64,000 nt of DNA, taken from Dichetophora obliterata. Lineage: Eukaryota; Arthropoda; Insecta; Diptera; Sciomyzidae. The notes beneath the pieces are model-generated. The model was given only the letters and a program-made list of their open reading frames with translations. It ran no database searches and was not told where the DNA came from. Positions 24,981 through 36,900 of this stretch are shown here, one piece after another. Each line of letters opens with the position of its first letter. Positions within the stretch are counted from its first letter, which is position 1. Location: NCBI GenBank assembly GCA_963920525.1, contig OY986436.1:181996361-182060360 (forward strand). Reading direction: 5' to 3'. The position numbers and the translations under genes are program-made.

Positions 24981-26199
24981 TTAATAAATACTACGAATGT
25001 AATTAAAGATATTACGAAGTTATTCGTACGAGAAATTTACAAATATTATTATTTATATGTACACAATAATTCGTTCAATGCACTCATTCGAATTGTCTTA
25101 TTTTTGTTTACAATTATCATTAGTATATACAAAGAATAGATTGATAGATACTATATCAGGTATTAGTAACACTCAAGGCCGGGGGGTTACAACATACGGG
25201 CCCCGCTGAAACACTTACACAAAATACATTTAGAGAAGTATAAACCAGTGCAAGCTATTGCGAAATCTATGCGAAAATTATTATTTAGTTCTTAGTTATT
25301 ATACATAGCACATAGTGATCTTTAAGTCAGGCGCCATGACAAGCAATATTGGATTTAGGCCTAGGGCGGCAAAGTTTTTAGGAAAAAAAAATGTTAGAAA
25401 CGGAATCTATTTGGTTGCAGCCAATTTGACAGAGCGGCAAAATATTTTCGTGACTAATTTATAAAGAAACTCAATTTAAATCAATAAACTAGTTTTAGTT
25501 GGACGGCCAAATGTTGAGCGACAAATGTTTAAGAAAAACTAACAAGCAAAAACTTCGCTTACAGGTAATGAATAATATGTTGCAGAACACTCGTACAATC
25601 GATTACGTTTTGGGTTACAGAAAGTATTACTTAAATATTGGCATGCCATTGGTGGTAATTTGAAAAAAATCAATGAATAACGTAATACAATTAATGCATT
25701 TTTGGTCTTTCTGACTAAATATAAGAAATTATTGAATAAAAAATTAGGGCAATGAATTGAAACATTTTTTAAATGTTTTGCTGAATGTATGTAAAGGGCG
25801 GAATTATTGTGATGACAGAAAAATCTATAAGACGACAGAACAATAAAGTAGCTTATTTAAAATGTAACTTAAAGTTTTGTGTTTGAAAAATTTTGGTTCA
25901 TTTAAAAAGTTTTCTTCAAATATTATTGCAAGAAGATAAACAAAATACAAATTCTGCACCAAAAATAAATAATATTTGTCATTAACGTGATCTTTGTGAC
26001 TTATATCGAAATGAATAAATGTCGCTGTGAATTTATTTAAGTATTCCTGACAACTTTCCATACAACTTTCGAAGAGGACTGCATGGTTTTATGGAAATGC
26101 AAATTGGACTGAGTTAAATAATTTTTATAACAACTTCAATTGGAAATTATGTTTTGCTGATATAAAAGAGAATGCCGCACTGTCATAGTACAAGAAACA
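24981..26199. other. Non-coding DNA
   Basis: No gene recognised. It includes a GC-rich patch near 25178-25208 and a repeat (25548-25655) shared with 45373-45484. Confidence 0.5.
25548..25655 (+). repeat. Dispersed repeat, partner at 45373-45484
   Basis: GCAAAAACTTCGCTTACAGG starts a block that matches 45373 onward in the same orientation. Shared text includes GCTTACAGAATACATTAC-like sequence and GGCATGCCATTGG (GGCATGTCATTGG in the partner). Similarity covers roughly 110 bp. Class unknown. Confidence 0.55.
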
Positions 26200-26279
26200 T
26201 TTTATGGGGTATGCGGTCTTTAATTGCCAATAAGAGAGAAACATTAAACCAAAAGATCACTCATGATTTAATGAGACTT

Positions 26280-27540
26280 TAAGGATTGCAGCATGTCCAA
26301 TAAGGAAAGCCATTAAGAATTGGTGGTCCTACAAGAATACCAATAACAAAAGACTTCCTAGCAAAGTGAGCAAATATTGTTGGACATTTGTTAAAAGAGT
26401 AAAGAATCAGACATTGTCATTGATTCCAACTCTTTTAACAGGCATGCCACACAGGCTAGTATACTGGCTCTGTAGTTCGAAAAACTCAATACATTCATAC
26501 TATTTTACAAATACTCTCACACTGGATTCACTTTCACGCCACTTTCATCGCTACTGGCAACGAAATTTCAGAGCCAGTGGATTTTGACAACAGCGGCCAG
26601 TGTACGTCAAAAAGGGGGATATCAGTGCTGTTTTTACTTACTTTTGGTGGGTTTATTTTGGGTTTTCGTTGATTTCGTACAGGAAGCAATATTGATAGCT
26701 TGTTTACAAAAAAAAAGGAAAAAAAAAACCACAAGTAAAGCACACGCAAACTGCAATAGCAGCGAGAACCTTCGCATTCGATGGAATTTTAATGAACTTT
26801 CACGTGCATGTATAGCACCTCTTGCTACTATCATGAAAGTTCGAAATTTTTCGAATCATTCGAACAGTACATATATTCTCTCGCACTTTTACTGTCACAG
26901 GCCTGTGTAACCGGCCTGTAAAAGATGACCAAATCTTTACTGGCTCGGCTGATAAAGCGGATCTATTGGCTGGATTGTTTGCACAAAGTTTCACTCTCTC
27001 GGATAGCAATCAGCCACTGGCCTTTGTTGAGGGTTGATCTTCTGCAATGCAAGAAATTTACTTTCTAACGAGAGCAGTTAAAAGGCTTCTTACAAGTCCA
27101 AACATAAACAAAGCTTCTGATCTTGATGGAATAACGCCAATTGTGCTTAAAATGTGTGCTTCTTCTCTGGTTCGGCTTTTGCGCAACCTTTCAAACAGCT
27201 CCTACATAGCAGGAGTATTTCCATCTTGTTGGAAGGGAAGGAAACTATCCTTTGATGAACTATCTAGAGCACAACCAACTGCTCAGCGATCCTCAATATG
27301 GATTCCGTAGGGCCTTATAGATTTCTTAACCAAAAAATTGAACCAATGTGCTCACTTTTTCGGAGAGAACAAGGCTGTTGCTCTTGATATTTTAAAGGCG
27401 TTTGACCGAGTGTGGCATAAAACGCTCGTGTCAAAATTAATTCCATATGGTTTTGGTGGTAACTCTGTTTGATTTTTCCTCAAAGACAGAACGTTGACTG
27501 TATTTCTTAATCTTGTTTCTGATTTTTATAAACAAATTTA
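26280..27540 (+). pseudogene. Jockey-type LINE reverse transcriptase fragment
   Basis: With frameshifts and a 460-bp interruption (26449-26908), the plus strand encodes the region before and into the reverse transcriptase. Pieces are SKYCWTFVKRVKNQTLSLIP, then PVKDDQIFTGSADKADLLAG, then NINKASDLDGITPIVLKMCA (RT motif 1 region), YIAGVFPSCWKGRK and VALDILKAFDRVWHKTLVSK. The last contains RT motif A with its catalytic Asp. YADD and downstream domains are absent; the fragment stops before the LOA-type element. Likely a 3'-truncated remnant. Confidence 0.75.
26449..26908. mobile_element. 460-bp insertion in the Jockey fragment
   Basis: It separates two Jockey-like segments that are adjacent in the family. 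Its limits are marked by inverted ACACAGGC (26449-26456) and GCCTGTGT (26901-26908). An inner pair (CTGGCTCTG near 26464, CAGAGCCAG near 26570) is also inverted. No clear target duplication was seen, so exact ends are tentative. Confidence 0.4.
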
Positions 27541-27569
27541 TCTCGTTGACACATGCATCCGTTTGTTTG

Positions 27570-27921
27570 CGGACATTATTTGTCCGGGCGGGCGTTGAGG
27601 AAAGCACTTCTCCAAGGAAGGAAGCATTAGTAGAGTCTGCGGCTAACGCGACTATATATGCAGACCGAGCATCGACAAGAACTCCTCTGAAAAAGTGTGC
27701 GACAATAGATGATAGTGACGGATGTTGGTAAGACCGTCGGAATATGGTATTTCCGAGATACTTGATGAGAATTCAGAGAAACAGCTTCTAGAATCTGATT
27801 CGGATATTGAAGACAAAACCATAATTGAGGTCAAGGAGAGTAAACTCCGAACTGGTAAGGTTGCTGCAGATCAACCTACACTACCCAAAGGCGGCCAGCA
27901 CCAAATTAGTAATCCGCCTTA
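27570..27921 (+). pseudogene. Possible ORF1 remnant of the LOA-type LINE
   Basis: Two overlapping frames cover this stretch: one ending with EESTSPRKEALVESAANATI and one (27722-27922) with an acidic patch ESDSDIEDKTIIEVKESK. They lie directly upstream of endonuclease-like sequence, where ORF1 (Gag-like, RNA-binding) is expected. I see no zinc knuckle, so the assignment rests on position. Confidence 0.35.
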
Positions 27922-28761
27922 GTGAAGGCGGAGAAGATGTAATCCTGATTCAAGAGCCTTAGACTCATGGAGACAAGGTTTGTCGCTTGAATATGGACGG
28001 TTATAAATTGTTCTTCGCTAGTGGCTCAGGTACACCCAGATCGTATATACTAGTGAAAACATGTATTAAACCTTTCTTACCATCTAATTTCAGTGATCAA
28101 GATTTAGTGGCTTAGTTTTGAGCTGGTATCGCGCAGCTGCTGGGTTGCGTCGGCATACCTAGCTCATGACCATCCCGAGCCACTGCTGGCTGATAATCTG
28201 CGGCGGCTGGTAACCGAGGCGGAAAGAAAGAAGCGTGGTCTGGTTATCAGAGCTGACGGGAATGCACACCATACCGTCTGGGGAAGCGAAGATGTGAATA
28301 AAAGAGGTAAGTTCTTGTTTGATTATTTACACAAAAGAAATGTATATATTTGTAAGGTTGGGAACGAGCCAACTTTTGTTACTCGCCGTACGTGTGAAGT
28401 CTTAGACGTGACCCTAGTCTCTGAATTCTTTTCTGATAGGATCGCAGACTGGAAAGTGCTTCAGGAGTACTCCTTCTGTGATCATAGGTATATAACATTT
28501 GGTCTAAAGTGCCACGTCAATAGCCAAACTGTCTTAAGGAATCTGAAGAAAAAAAATTGGTGTGAATTCAGGGAGGTAGTGGAAGCATTGCTACCCCCTC
28601 TCTCAGATGTTCCCCCTTCGACGCCACATGAACTTGATTCAATGGTGGAGCAGCTGACGGGGACGGGCGCCCCAAGAGGTAAAACAAAAGCTCTTTGGTG
28701 GTCAAGGGAAATTTATAATCTAAGGTTGCATTGTAGAAAGATTTTTAATAAAGATTTTTAA
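27922..28761 (+). pseudogene. LOA-type LINE endonuclease domain
   Basis: Frame-shifted translation gives RLSEGGEDVILIQEP (catalytic Glu in QEP), GDKVCRLNMDGYKLFFASGS, then HHTVWGSEDVNKRGKFLFDY. The open stretch 28294-28761 continues with EPTFVTRRTCEVLDVTLVS and FCDHRYITFGL, where the usual SDH is CDH. This is the apurinic-type endonuclease that nicks the target for reverse transcription. Stops lie near 27958 and 28112-28260. Confidence 0.78.
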
Positions 28762-29910
28762 ATTTTTAATAAATTTAAAAAATGCGGTAGAACTCAATGC
28801 TGGTATGAGTATAACTTCAGTTTAAAATTTTTTAAGTAAGCACTTTGGAAAGCTCAGTGCAACTCTTGGAGTCTTTTCTGCGGTAATATAGTGGAATCTT
28901 CCGAAGTATGAAGACTCCCTTAAGTCCTCGCTTCTAATCCTAGCTGTCAAAGCTACTTAAAGAAGTCAGGCGATACTTGGACATCCTCTAGCGAGGAGAC
29001 CCTAGATCTTCTGCTCAGTACTCACTTCCTGGATTGCTCTGTGGATCCTACTCACATTAGGTGTGGGAGGGCTCCAGCGATGAGTAATCCTTCAAAAATC
29101 ATATTAGAGAACAGAATTTAATGGTCTGTAAATGTAGGTCTGTAGAAATGGCTCTGCACTCCCCAGTAAGCTTTATTGAAAATTCCTTTCATTACAAGGA
29201 ATACACAATTTCTTTCTAGATATTTTCTAGATATCGAAGGTGCCTTTAACAATGTTCTTCCGGGGTTAATCATTGGTGCACTCATGAAGCTTCGGGTGGA
29301 TGAGTCAATCTGCGTGCTGATAAAAAACGAGCAGAGTTATTAACGCATTTTTAGGTGACTCAAAAGCCAGCAGTTTTTTGAGTGAGGACACTCCTTAGAG
29401 GGTGTTCTATAACCTTTATTATGCAACTTGGTAGTCATTGAACTACTGGGAAAAATAGAAAAGGTGGGCTGCAATGCGATTGCCTATGCGGATGACGTAG
29501 CTATTGCTGCACAGGGAAAGTTTCCTGACACTCTCTCGGGGCTGATTGGATTTGTTTATATTTGAGACAAAAAGTGTTGGCTTTGGGTAGATCCCCAAAA
29601 AACTGAACTAAATTTTGAGGAAATACAAAATTCCGGCTATAATTCCTCCACGTCTTGATGTCACTCAGCTATACTTCGGCGAGGAGGCAAAATACTTGGG
29701 AGTTATTTGGGATACAAAGTTAAGCTGGAAACCGAACATTCTCGAGAGAATTAGGAAAGCCAATGTTGCTTTATATGCCTGTAGGAAATCTATAGGTAAA
29801 ACATGGGGACTTACCCCTAATATTGCACGTTGAATTTATACAGCTTTAGTGAGGCCAATCTTGCTGTACGGTATATGTGTGTGGTGGACAGCACTTAATA
29901 CACAATCAAA
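28762..29910 (+). pseudogene. LOA-type LINE reverse transcriptase domain
   Basis: Heavily decayed. Recognisable pieces are LDIEGAFNNVLPGLIIGALM (motif A, D in DIEGAFNN) near 29222-29285, and AIAYADDVAIA, with the catalytic YADD at 29485-29496. Then comes YFGEEAKYLGVIWDTKLSWK, the KYLGV..D..L.W motif after the RT core. Many stops and frameshifts separate them. It uses element RNA as template at the nicked target. Confidence 0.8.
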
Positions 29911-31110
29911 TTGCAAATGCTAGGGAAAGTACAAAGAACTGCGGCCGTATGTATTAACAGAGCACTTAGATCGCCTTTATCTGAGGCACTAAATGCAGTT
30001 CTTCACCTAATACCCCCTGATATTATGGGAAAAGGTATGGCACAGGAAACAGCCATCCACCCAAGAGCAACTTCACAGTGGGATAACACTCGTACAGGTC
30101 ACTCTTCTATTATCAGTCTTGTAGCAGCAGTTCCTGGCAACATCGATTACACTGTTGCCACTCCCTCATTTGAGGACGGCTTTCACACAGTAATTCCAAC
30201 CAGAGTAGAATGGTATGAGTTACTGCCGCTAAACCAAGTTGGTGCGCATATTTTTACTGACGGCTCAAAACTTGACAGCAAAGTCGGGGAGGCGTCTTTT
30301 CTATGGATCTGTAGATCAGAACTTTATTTAGACTGCCAGATCATTGCAGCGTTTTCCAAACTGAAATAATGGCCATTTATAAAACTATGGAATGGCTGAG
30401 GTGTTGTGAGATATTAACTAGAGATATCGACATTTTTACGGACAGCCAAGCAGCGATTAAATCCTTCGGAGGTGTGTTCCTAACAACACCAATAGCTCTT
30501 AAATTTCGCTCGTCTCTTAATGAGATGGCCGATAAGTTCGACATTCATCTGGTCTGGGTACCAGGGTATAGGGACATTCCTGGAAATTGTAGAGCGGATG
30601 AGCTCGCTAGAGAAGGTACAACGGGAACGCTGTTGCCTGGCATGGAAACATTAGGCATGTCACTTGCTTCGTGCGAGCTGGCTCTAAGACAACATGCCAC
30701 AGAAATGGCTAATTTAGGGTGGAGGCAAAGCACCATCTCTAACACTGCTAGACAGATGTGGCCTAGTTTTACTCAAAAACGAACGATGAAGCTCACTCAA
30801 AGAGCGAGAAAAGATTTCTCCATTTTTATAGCAGGACACTGTTTTATAGGTAGGCATGCCTTAAGAATGGGGTTTATGCGAATGACTTCTGCAGGAGTTG
30901 CTGGGACTAGGAAAAGGAGGAAATAGTATCGCATCTCCTCTGTTCATACCCCGCTCTATCCCGCAGAAGGCTTTCGCATCTAGGTAGCCTCTTTTTTGAT
31001 GATCTCAGGGATCTTGAGGAAGTAGATGTTAGGCCTCTACTGCTTTTTATTATTAGTACTGGTTGGTTCTACGGCAGTGCAGAGAGAGCAGGAGGGGAGG
31101 AATAGATCTC
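29911..31110 (+). pseudogene. LOA-type LINE RNase H domain and Cys-rich tail
   Basis: The RNase H begins with HIFTDGSKLDSKVGEASF (first Asp). The Glu lies in a frame-shifted QTEIMAIYK near 30359-30375. FTDSQAAIKSF supplies the third acidic residue, and VWVPGYRDIPGNCRADELAR the last motif, with the usual GH replaced by GY. The long open frame 30369-30926 carries most of this. The C-terminal zinc region (DFCRSCWD..., then SHLLCSYPALSRRR) is read in another frame after about 30880. This domain removes RNA from the cDNA hybrid in the family. Confidence 0.82.
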
Positions 31111-31160
31111 ATGTGGTATCACAACGGACCAAATATCTGGTCTTTGACTGGCCGCCACCT

Positions 31161-31178
31161 TAACCTAACCTAACCTAA
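31161..31178 (+). repeat. TAACC repeat tail of the LOA-type LINE
   Basis: Three copies of TAACC end the element after a short 3' UTR. Simple-repeat tails of this kind are a common 3' terminus for insect I/LOA-type LINEs and fix the orientation as plus. Confidence 0.7.
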
Positions 31179-34100
31179 ATTATTGGTTAAGGATTAACCG
31201 AATCCTTCTTTAGATTTTTTCAGCTGCTAAAACTCCAGGTGCTCCAACAAAATAGCTCACGAGCAAATATTTTTCTCACCAAGCAAAAAAAAAATAGTAT
31301 AACTTCACTCGATTCGAGCTGCATATTTTAGTTTACAGAAACACTTCGGCCATCGAATTCCTTCGAAAGTAGAATTGAAACATTTGCATAAAAGTCACCT
31401 ATTAATCTCATTTTTCTACAGAAACAGTGCAAGTGAGAATAACGTAAAAGTGAGAAAATCTAGTGAGAACTGCGGTGAGAAAAGTTACAGAGCCGAGCTA
31501 CAGAACATCATGTGATTCCATGGAATTTGACGAGATATTTAAAATGTATTAATTTTTTTATATATTTTAAAATATCAAAATAAAAAAGAGCCGCACTTAA
31601 CTTAACAAAGAGCCTCATTAGGCTCAATGAGCCGCATTTGCCCACCGTTGCTATATTCGAAGTACACAAGTTTTCACAGCTCCTATATTTGTTTTTTTTT
31701 AGTTTTATTAAGGGCTTTTCCCGCTGTGTTTTGAAGATTGACAACTATCTTCTTTAACATTCGAAAATGAGGCTTACGATTAATTCATTTCAAACATATG
31801 CACGATTTGTCACACAGCTCCATTTTCCGATATTCTACGTTTTGATGGATTTTGAACACAAAAATTTAACAAGAATCATTGCTAACATATTTTTATAAGC
31901 TTTTTTACTGCATTTTTTGTAAAAGAAAAAATTGACGTTAAAATTGTTGATTGAAAAAACGCTCATTAAAATTTTTTCAAAAGTACAAATGAATTCTGAT
32001 GCTGGTTTGAAATTTGTTTATCGAGAAACATATACACCTTATTAGAAAATTAAAATCTTTTATAGAACGGTAACCAGCTGAATGATGATATGCATGAAAT
32101 CACTATTCGTACATTTTTCAGTGTGGGTGGAGGAGCACAGTTGGAGCTTAATGCCGTCACAGTGCTTTGGGTTGAGGTTAGCTTAGACAATGAAAAACAA
32201 CAACAAATAAACTGACTCTCAAAAAATTTAAATGACAAGTTGTCAGCATGTGAATCAACAGTAACAATAAGAAAAATCACCACAACAATAACAATAGTAT
32301 TGCCGATAATGATATTGGTGATGATGATGATGGTGCTTAGCGCAACAATAACATCAACTTATTATTGCATGCTCATTGACATTCATTTCAATAGCAGCAA
32401 CAACTAATAATGCAACTACTGTAAAAAAACATCAACTTTATTTTAAAATCATTCCATTTAATGTTTTTCAATGGTTGTTGTAGTTCATTTTATACAAATG
32501 TTCTACTAATGTTTTGTATTTGCAATTTTGTTGTTATTGTTGTTGTTGTCGTTGTCATTATTATCGTATAATTTAACAACTCTAGGTCAGATCTATTGCT
32601 GCTGATAAAAATAACAAAAAAAAAATTGCTGGCAATTCGAGCGCAGAGGACGCAACAGCAACAACAACACAACAACAAAAGCAGCAATAATTATGTTGAC
32701 AATTAATTCAAAAAAGTTGCCGCCATGAACAACAATTCTCGCAAGAATTATTTAATATCTATTAATAAATAAAAAAGTTACTTAAATATTTTTTCCGAAA
32801 AAAATTAGTATTCAACTGCAACTTGTTGCTGCAACACTGTAAAAAACTTTCGATTTTAGCTGGCCCAGTTTAACCACTTTTGCAACAGTTTAACTCCTCA
32901 TCATAAAATGTGCTTCAACTTCATGGTTATCGCTTTAACCATGTTAAGCAGATTTTTTTTCTTCTGTTCTGGTTTTACGGCCTCAGTTAAGTTCTGCTTA
33001 TCTTATTGTTCTTCATTTTCATCTTCTACTTCTTCTCCAACATCTTCTCTATTTTTTGTACGGTCTCAGTTTCGCTTTCAAACTCGCCGAGATGCTTGGG
33101 TATGACAACAACAAAAGATACCACTTTGCCAGCTGCTTCCCGTTATGGCACATCAACACGTTACCATAAAGAAATATGTATAAAGACCATCAGCGCGCAC
33201 GCATCAGCAACAAAGACGTTTCGATCAAGGTTATCAAAGCCACACAATAAAAGCTAGCAGAGCCACGCCAAGAACAACAAGCATAAATGCGATTAAAGCC
33301 ATCTTAACCATCTATACACATGCCTTCTTCATCCGCGCTTTGGTCATGCTTCCACACTCGCTGTTTAATATTAATAAATTAATTTAATTTTTAGTCACTT
33401 GTTTGTGGTAAGCTGCTGAATCCGTTGCAGCGCATCAGATGCACGCATGTAGAAGATGCATTTTAAGCCATTTTATGACTTCGATATGTTGACTCCTTTC
33501 AGTCGCTAAAGCAATATGATTGCCAAACATATGGTCGTCATTGGTTTCTCATCGATTTCTCATCGATGGCTTTGTTTTCATTTTTGACATAAAACAAACA
33601 AAAGCCTTTGGTTACAAGCTATGTCAGATTTTTCAAGTTGAACCACTTGTCAAAAAATCTTTAACAACCATGTTGCCAATAATATTTTTGGCGTTGAGGT
33701 AGTTATTTTTTACTGTGACTGGTTTTTGCAGAAACTTTACGCAGAATCAGACAAAAATGGTTCGCAGATTATTCAATTCCATTGATAATCGTCTGTTTTA
33801 TGGCTCGTAAATTTTTACCTTTTAAAGGCTGTTAACATAAACCAGAATGAAAACATAAAACGTTTACTTTGTGAAATATAAAAACATTTTGCAAGCCATA
33901 ACCGATGGATAAGGCATTAGATCAGCCTCATGGTATTTAATAATTTTCTACAATAAGCCGAAAGATCAGTTTAGCTAAAATTGTGAGCATTAAAATTAAC
34001 TGAAGTTTAAAGAATTGAAAACATTCTTTTACAAAATACACTGCACAAGAAATTTTAAATCAACTTTTTTTCGAAATAACTCCTTTCGACCGCGTTGCCA

Positions 34101-35569
34101 TGACAGCAAACAACACATCATTATTTAAATAAATTTTGCATTTATTAATTAAATACTTCGAATAGCTTAACAATAAAATAAAAAAATATACAAGCTCAGG
34201 TTAGCACCATAAAGCTTCCGACGCTGTGAATGTGATTTCCTGTATACTTTGAGAGCAGTTCAATCCTATTATTTGAGTATCCTGAAAGATCTTTTTAAAA
34301 TGACGCAAGTAAATCTCGTCATTCTTCTTTCTTTTTAGTAAGGAAACTTTATCACCACACGAACTAAAGCTGACATTTGACATGTGTTCCCTTGACAGAA
34401 AATTAAATTACTTGACTTTGCCCACCTTTTTGTTTACTGTTCTGTCCTTTAGTATTAAATATTGAAAAATCTCTGGTGGCACAGAAAATAAGAAAATCAG
34501 CAAAACTTGTAAAACGTGGGCGGTGTAACTTAAATTTGGCACCAGCGACACATTTAGAAAAAACACTTTTAACCTCAGCAACAGCTACAAATCATAGCGC
34601 GCAAGATAATATAACATTTGTTTTAGGTAATAAAACTTTTGAGTCTTGAATATTTTATGATGCATCATCACTTTTTAATAATATGTTTTAACAATGTTTT
34701 CGATTTAGTCCAAAAGTCTCACTTAATGCTTTATTATGAAGGCGTTTAAAACGAGTCGACTATTTTTGATGTTTTTAAAATCTTTCATGAAGGGGGCAAC
34801 TAGTATACATTTTGGTAAAAAAAGTATTTATTTTTTTATATTTATTCATTTACTAATTCATTGATCTCGTTATAACATTGCTATAAATATCATTACTGTC
34901 AACCTTACCATTAAAAGCTTTGGTCACAATAAATTACTGAAATTTTAATGAACTGTGAAATAACATATAAATTTGTAATACCTTGAAATAAATTTAAAAA
35001 CAAATTGAAATAATTTTAAAAATATTAATGGTATTCAATGAACGACGCTTATTTATGGAAAGCTATAAGCTTATGCTAAGCGCTTCCACAAACCCATCCA
35101 GAATAAAAACCAAGTAAATTGCGTAATTCTGTTAAAAATAAATGGCCAACACAAAATTATTTTAAACTTTACAGAAATTTTAGATCCATTAATGGATCTT
35201 CGCATCTGTTGATATTTCGTTGGATAATCTCAAAATTTTAGCTCCGCTACCGCACATAAAACAGTAGTGTTTAATATATTGATTGAAAGGTTGATATGTA
35301 TTCTTAAATACGAAACATTAACTTTTATTTTGCGGTGAGTAGTTTAGACTCTAGATCAATAATACTAAACATCTGCCAAACACGTAAAACGCCCTGTATC
35401 TTGGAAATTGTACAATGTAGGTGGAAACTGAGTACAGATTTGGAATCGGCGTTGAAAGTACATAAAGGAATGATAATGGATTTACTGCATCCGAAATTTT
35501 TAGGCTAGTTATATTTATCCCAACATGTCTGAAAATAATAGCTCTACTATTTTTATGAACACAGCTGAA
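31179..35569. other. Non-coding DNA with CAA/TTG microsatellites
   Basis: No gene recognised. Interrupted (CAA)n, (GAT)n and (TTG)n runs occur at about 32190-32340 and 32510-32700, typical of fly non-coding DNA. Short frames around 32900-33260 are low-complexity (F, S and T rich) and show no domain. GAGCC-rich text near 31590-31645 could be part of an old MITE, but I found no partner end. Confidence 0.45.
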
Positions 35570-35579
35570 TATAAGTAAA

Positions 35580-36090
35580 GAATCGAATTAAGTAATATTT
35601 ATTAACAATTTTTTAAGCAAGTCTGGAGGATGGCTAACAGGTTAGTTTTAAATGCTTTAGCGTTGCCTATGAGCCTGATATTATTTGGTAAGGAGTTCCA
35701 TAGGCGTATAGCATGGGCGAAAAATTACTTGCAGACATTAAGGTATGATGTTAAATGAGTTGTATTAGAAAATTTCGGGATGATTGTGAAAAAGTTAGTT
35801 TTTTTGTAGAATTACTGTGGTTCCTTAGTAAAAATAATTTTATGTAATGAAATAAGCGTTCTGTGATTAGACAAATGTTGAAGGATATGAAATATATTTG
35901 TTTAGTAAAATGAGAAACATGATTATAAACTTATTCTAAAACAATAATTCTAAACCTTATTCTAAACACAAATCTAGCAATGTTATTGAAAACCCGACTT
36001 AACTTCTGTTTATGCACTGCATTACAATTTTATAAATTTCACAACCGTACAACAGAGGAAGGGAATCCGTAGACCTTACCGATTGCGATA
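35580..36090 (-). pseudogene. LINE reverse transcriptase C-terminal tail
   Basis: Minus-strand translation gives LLYGCEIYKIVMQCINRS, later SITLLDLCLE, and finally FFAHAIRLWNSLPNNIRLIG then NAKAFKTNLLAI. The motif R-LWNSLP..I closes the reverse transcriptase ORF of CR1/Jockey-related LINEs. Several stops, no RT core: a 5'-truncated copy. It is related in type to the fragment at 55942-56520. Confidence 0.65.
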
Positions 36091-36125
36091 TCTCTGTATG
36101 TGTTCCATGATAATGTACCCAATAA

Positions 36126-36300
36126 ACATTTACCTTGGAGATCGGCTTGATCTCAAGTGGAGCTCCAGTTCGTTTCTCCAATGTCCAGTGCTGGATATCA
36201 ACTTTACCTTCACTTGAGATCAAAGTCATTCTCCAGGGAAATGGACCTTCGGTCTCCAGTTGCGATAAGGCTGGATCTCCATTTGATCACCAAGGTCTTT
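36126..36300. repeat. Cluster of interleaved palindromes
   Basis: GGAGATCGGCTTGATCTCAAGTGGAG (26 bp, 36135-36160; start GGAGATCGGC, end CTCAAGTGGAG) is mirrored by the inverted CTTCACTTGAGATCAAAGTC (from about 36208). TACCTTGG at left pairs with CCAAGGT at right (about 36290). GGAGCTCC and repeated TCTCCA boxes lie between. An open plus-strand frame (36135-36347) crosses it but has no known domain. Confidence 0.55.
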
Positions 36301-36751
36301 CTCTAACCAATCTCCAACCCAGAATGAAAAAAGAAAAAGTTTTTTAAGAGAAAGCTTTTCCAATTATTTTTTTATTTCAATCAATGAAAATAGTCTTAAA
36401 CCTAATATTACACATTTTCACAAAATTATTTAAAATAAATTATATTATTCAAATACTAAATTGAAACATTTTGGTTGCAAACATTATGTTCTTTAAAAGA
36501 AGACCTGTTTGCACATTTTTATAAATTAATGAAAATTTTTAATTTGATGTTTTCGCTTATTTTAAAAATAATATAAAATAAATAAATGTATTCCAGTTCC
36601 ACTCCTTCCTTCCGCTAAATGCAGCCATTGTTTATTTTCGGCTTTGTTCCACAAACTTCATATTTTGCACTGAATTTTGATACTTTCGTGAAATTTATCT
36701 CCTAAGCCATTCGCGGCCGACATTTTATTTTTGCATTTTTTGACTGAGTAG

Positions 36752-36900
36752 TCCAAAATACGTGTAATAAAAATAAGAAAAAAATTATTTACGCGTGGGC
36801 CATAAACTGCATTTGTGTGCACGGGGTGCAAAATACGTTTAATAAACATATGAAAAACATTATTTATGCGTGGGCCGTAAACTGCACTTATGCCTAATTT
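36752..36900. repeat. ~78-bp tandem duplication
   Basis: CAAAATACGT.TAATAAA, AAATTATTTACGCGTGGGCC and ATAAACTGCATTTGTG recur about 78 bp later as CAAAATACGTTTAATAAA, TTATTTATGCGTGGGCC and GTAAACTGCACTTATG. Two diverged copies. Confidence 0.7.

Larger units (their letters stand above)
27560..31178 (+). mobile_element. LOA-type non-LTR retrotransposon, degenerate
   Basis: In order on the plus strand: a possible ORF1 remnant, an AP-type endonuclease, a reverse transcriptase with YADD, an RNase H, a Cys-rich tail and a (CTAACC)n-like 3' end. An RNase H after the RT separates I- and LOA-type LINEs from Jockey and R1. All coding parts carry stops and frameshifts. The 5' end is uncertain because it abuts the Jockey fragment. 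No target duplication was identified. Confidence 0.8.
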
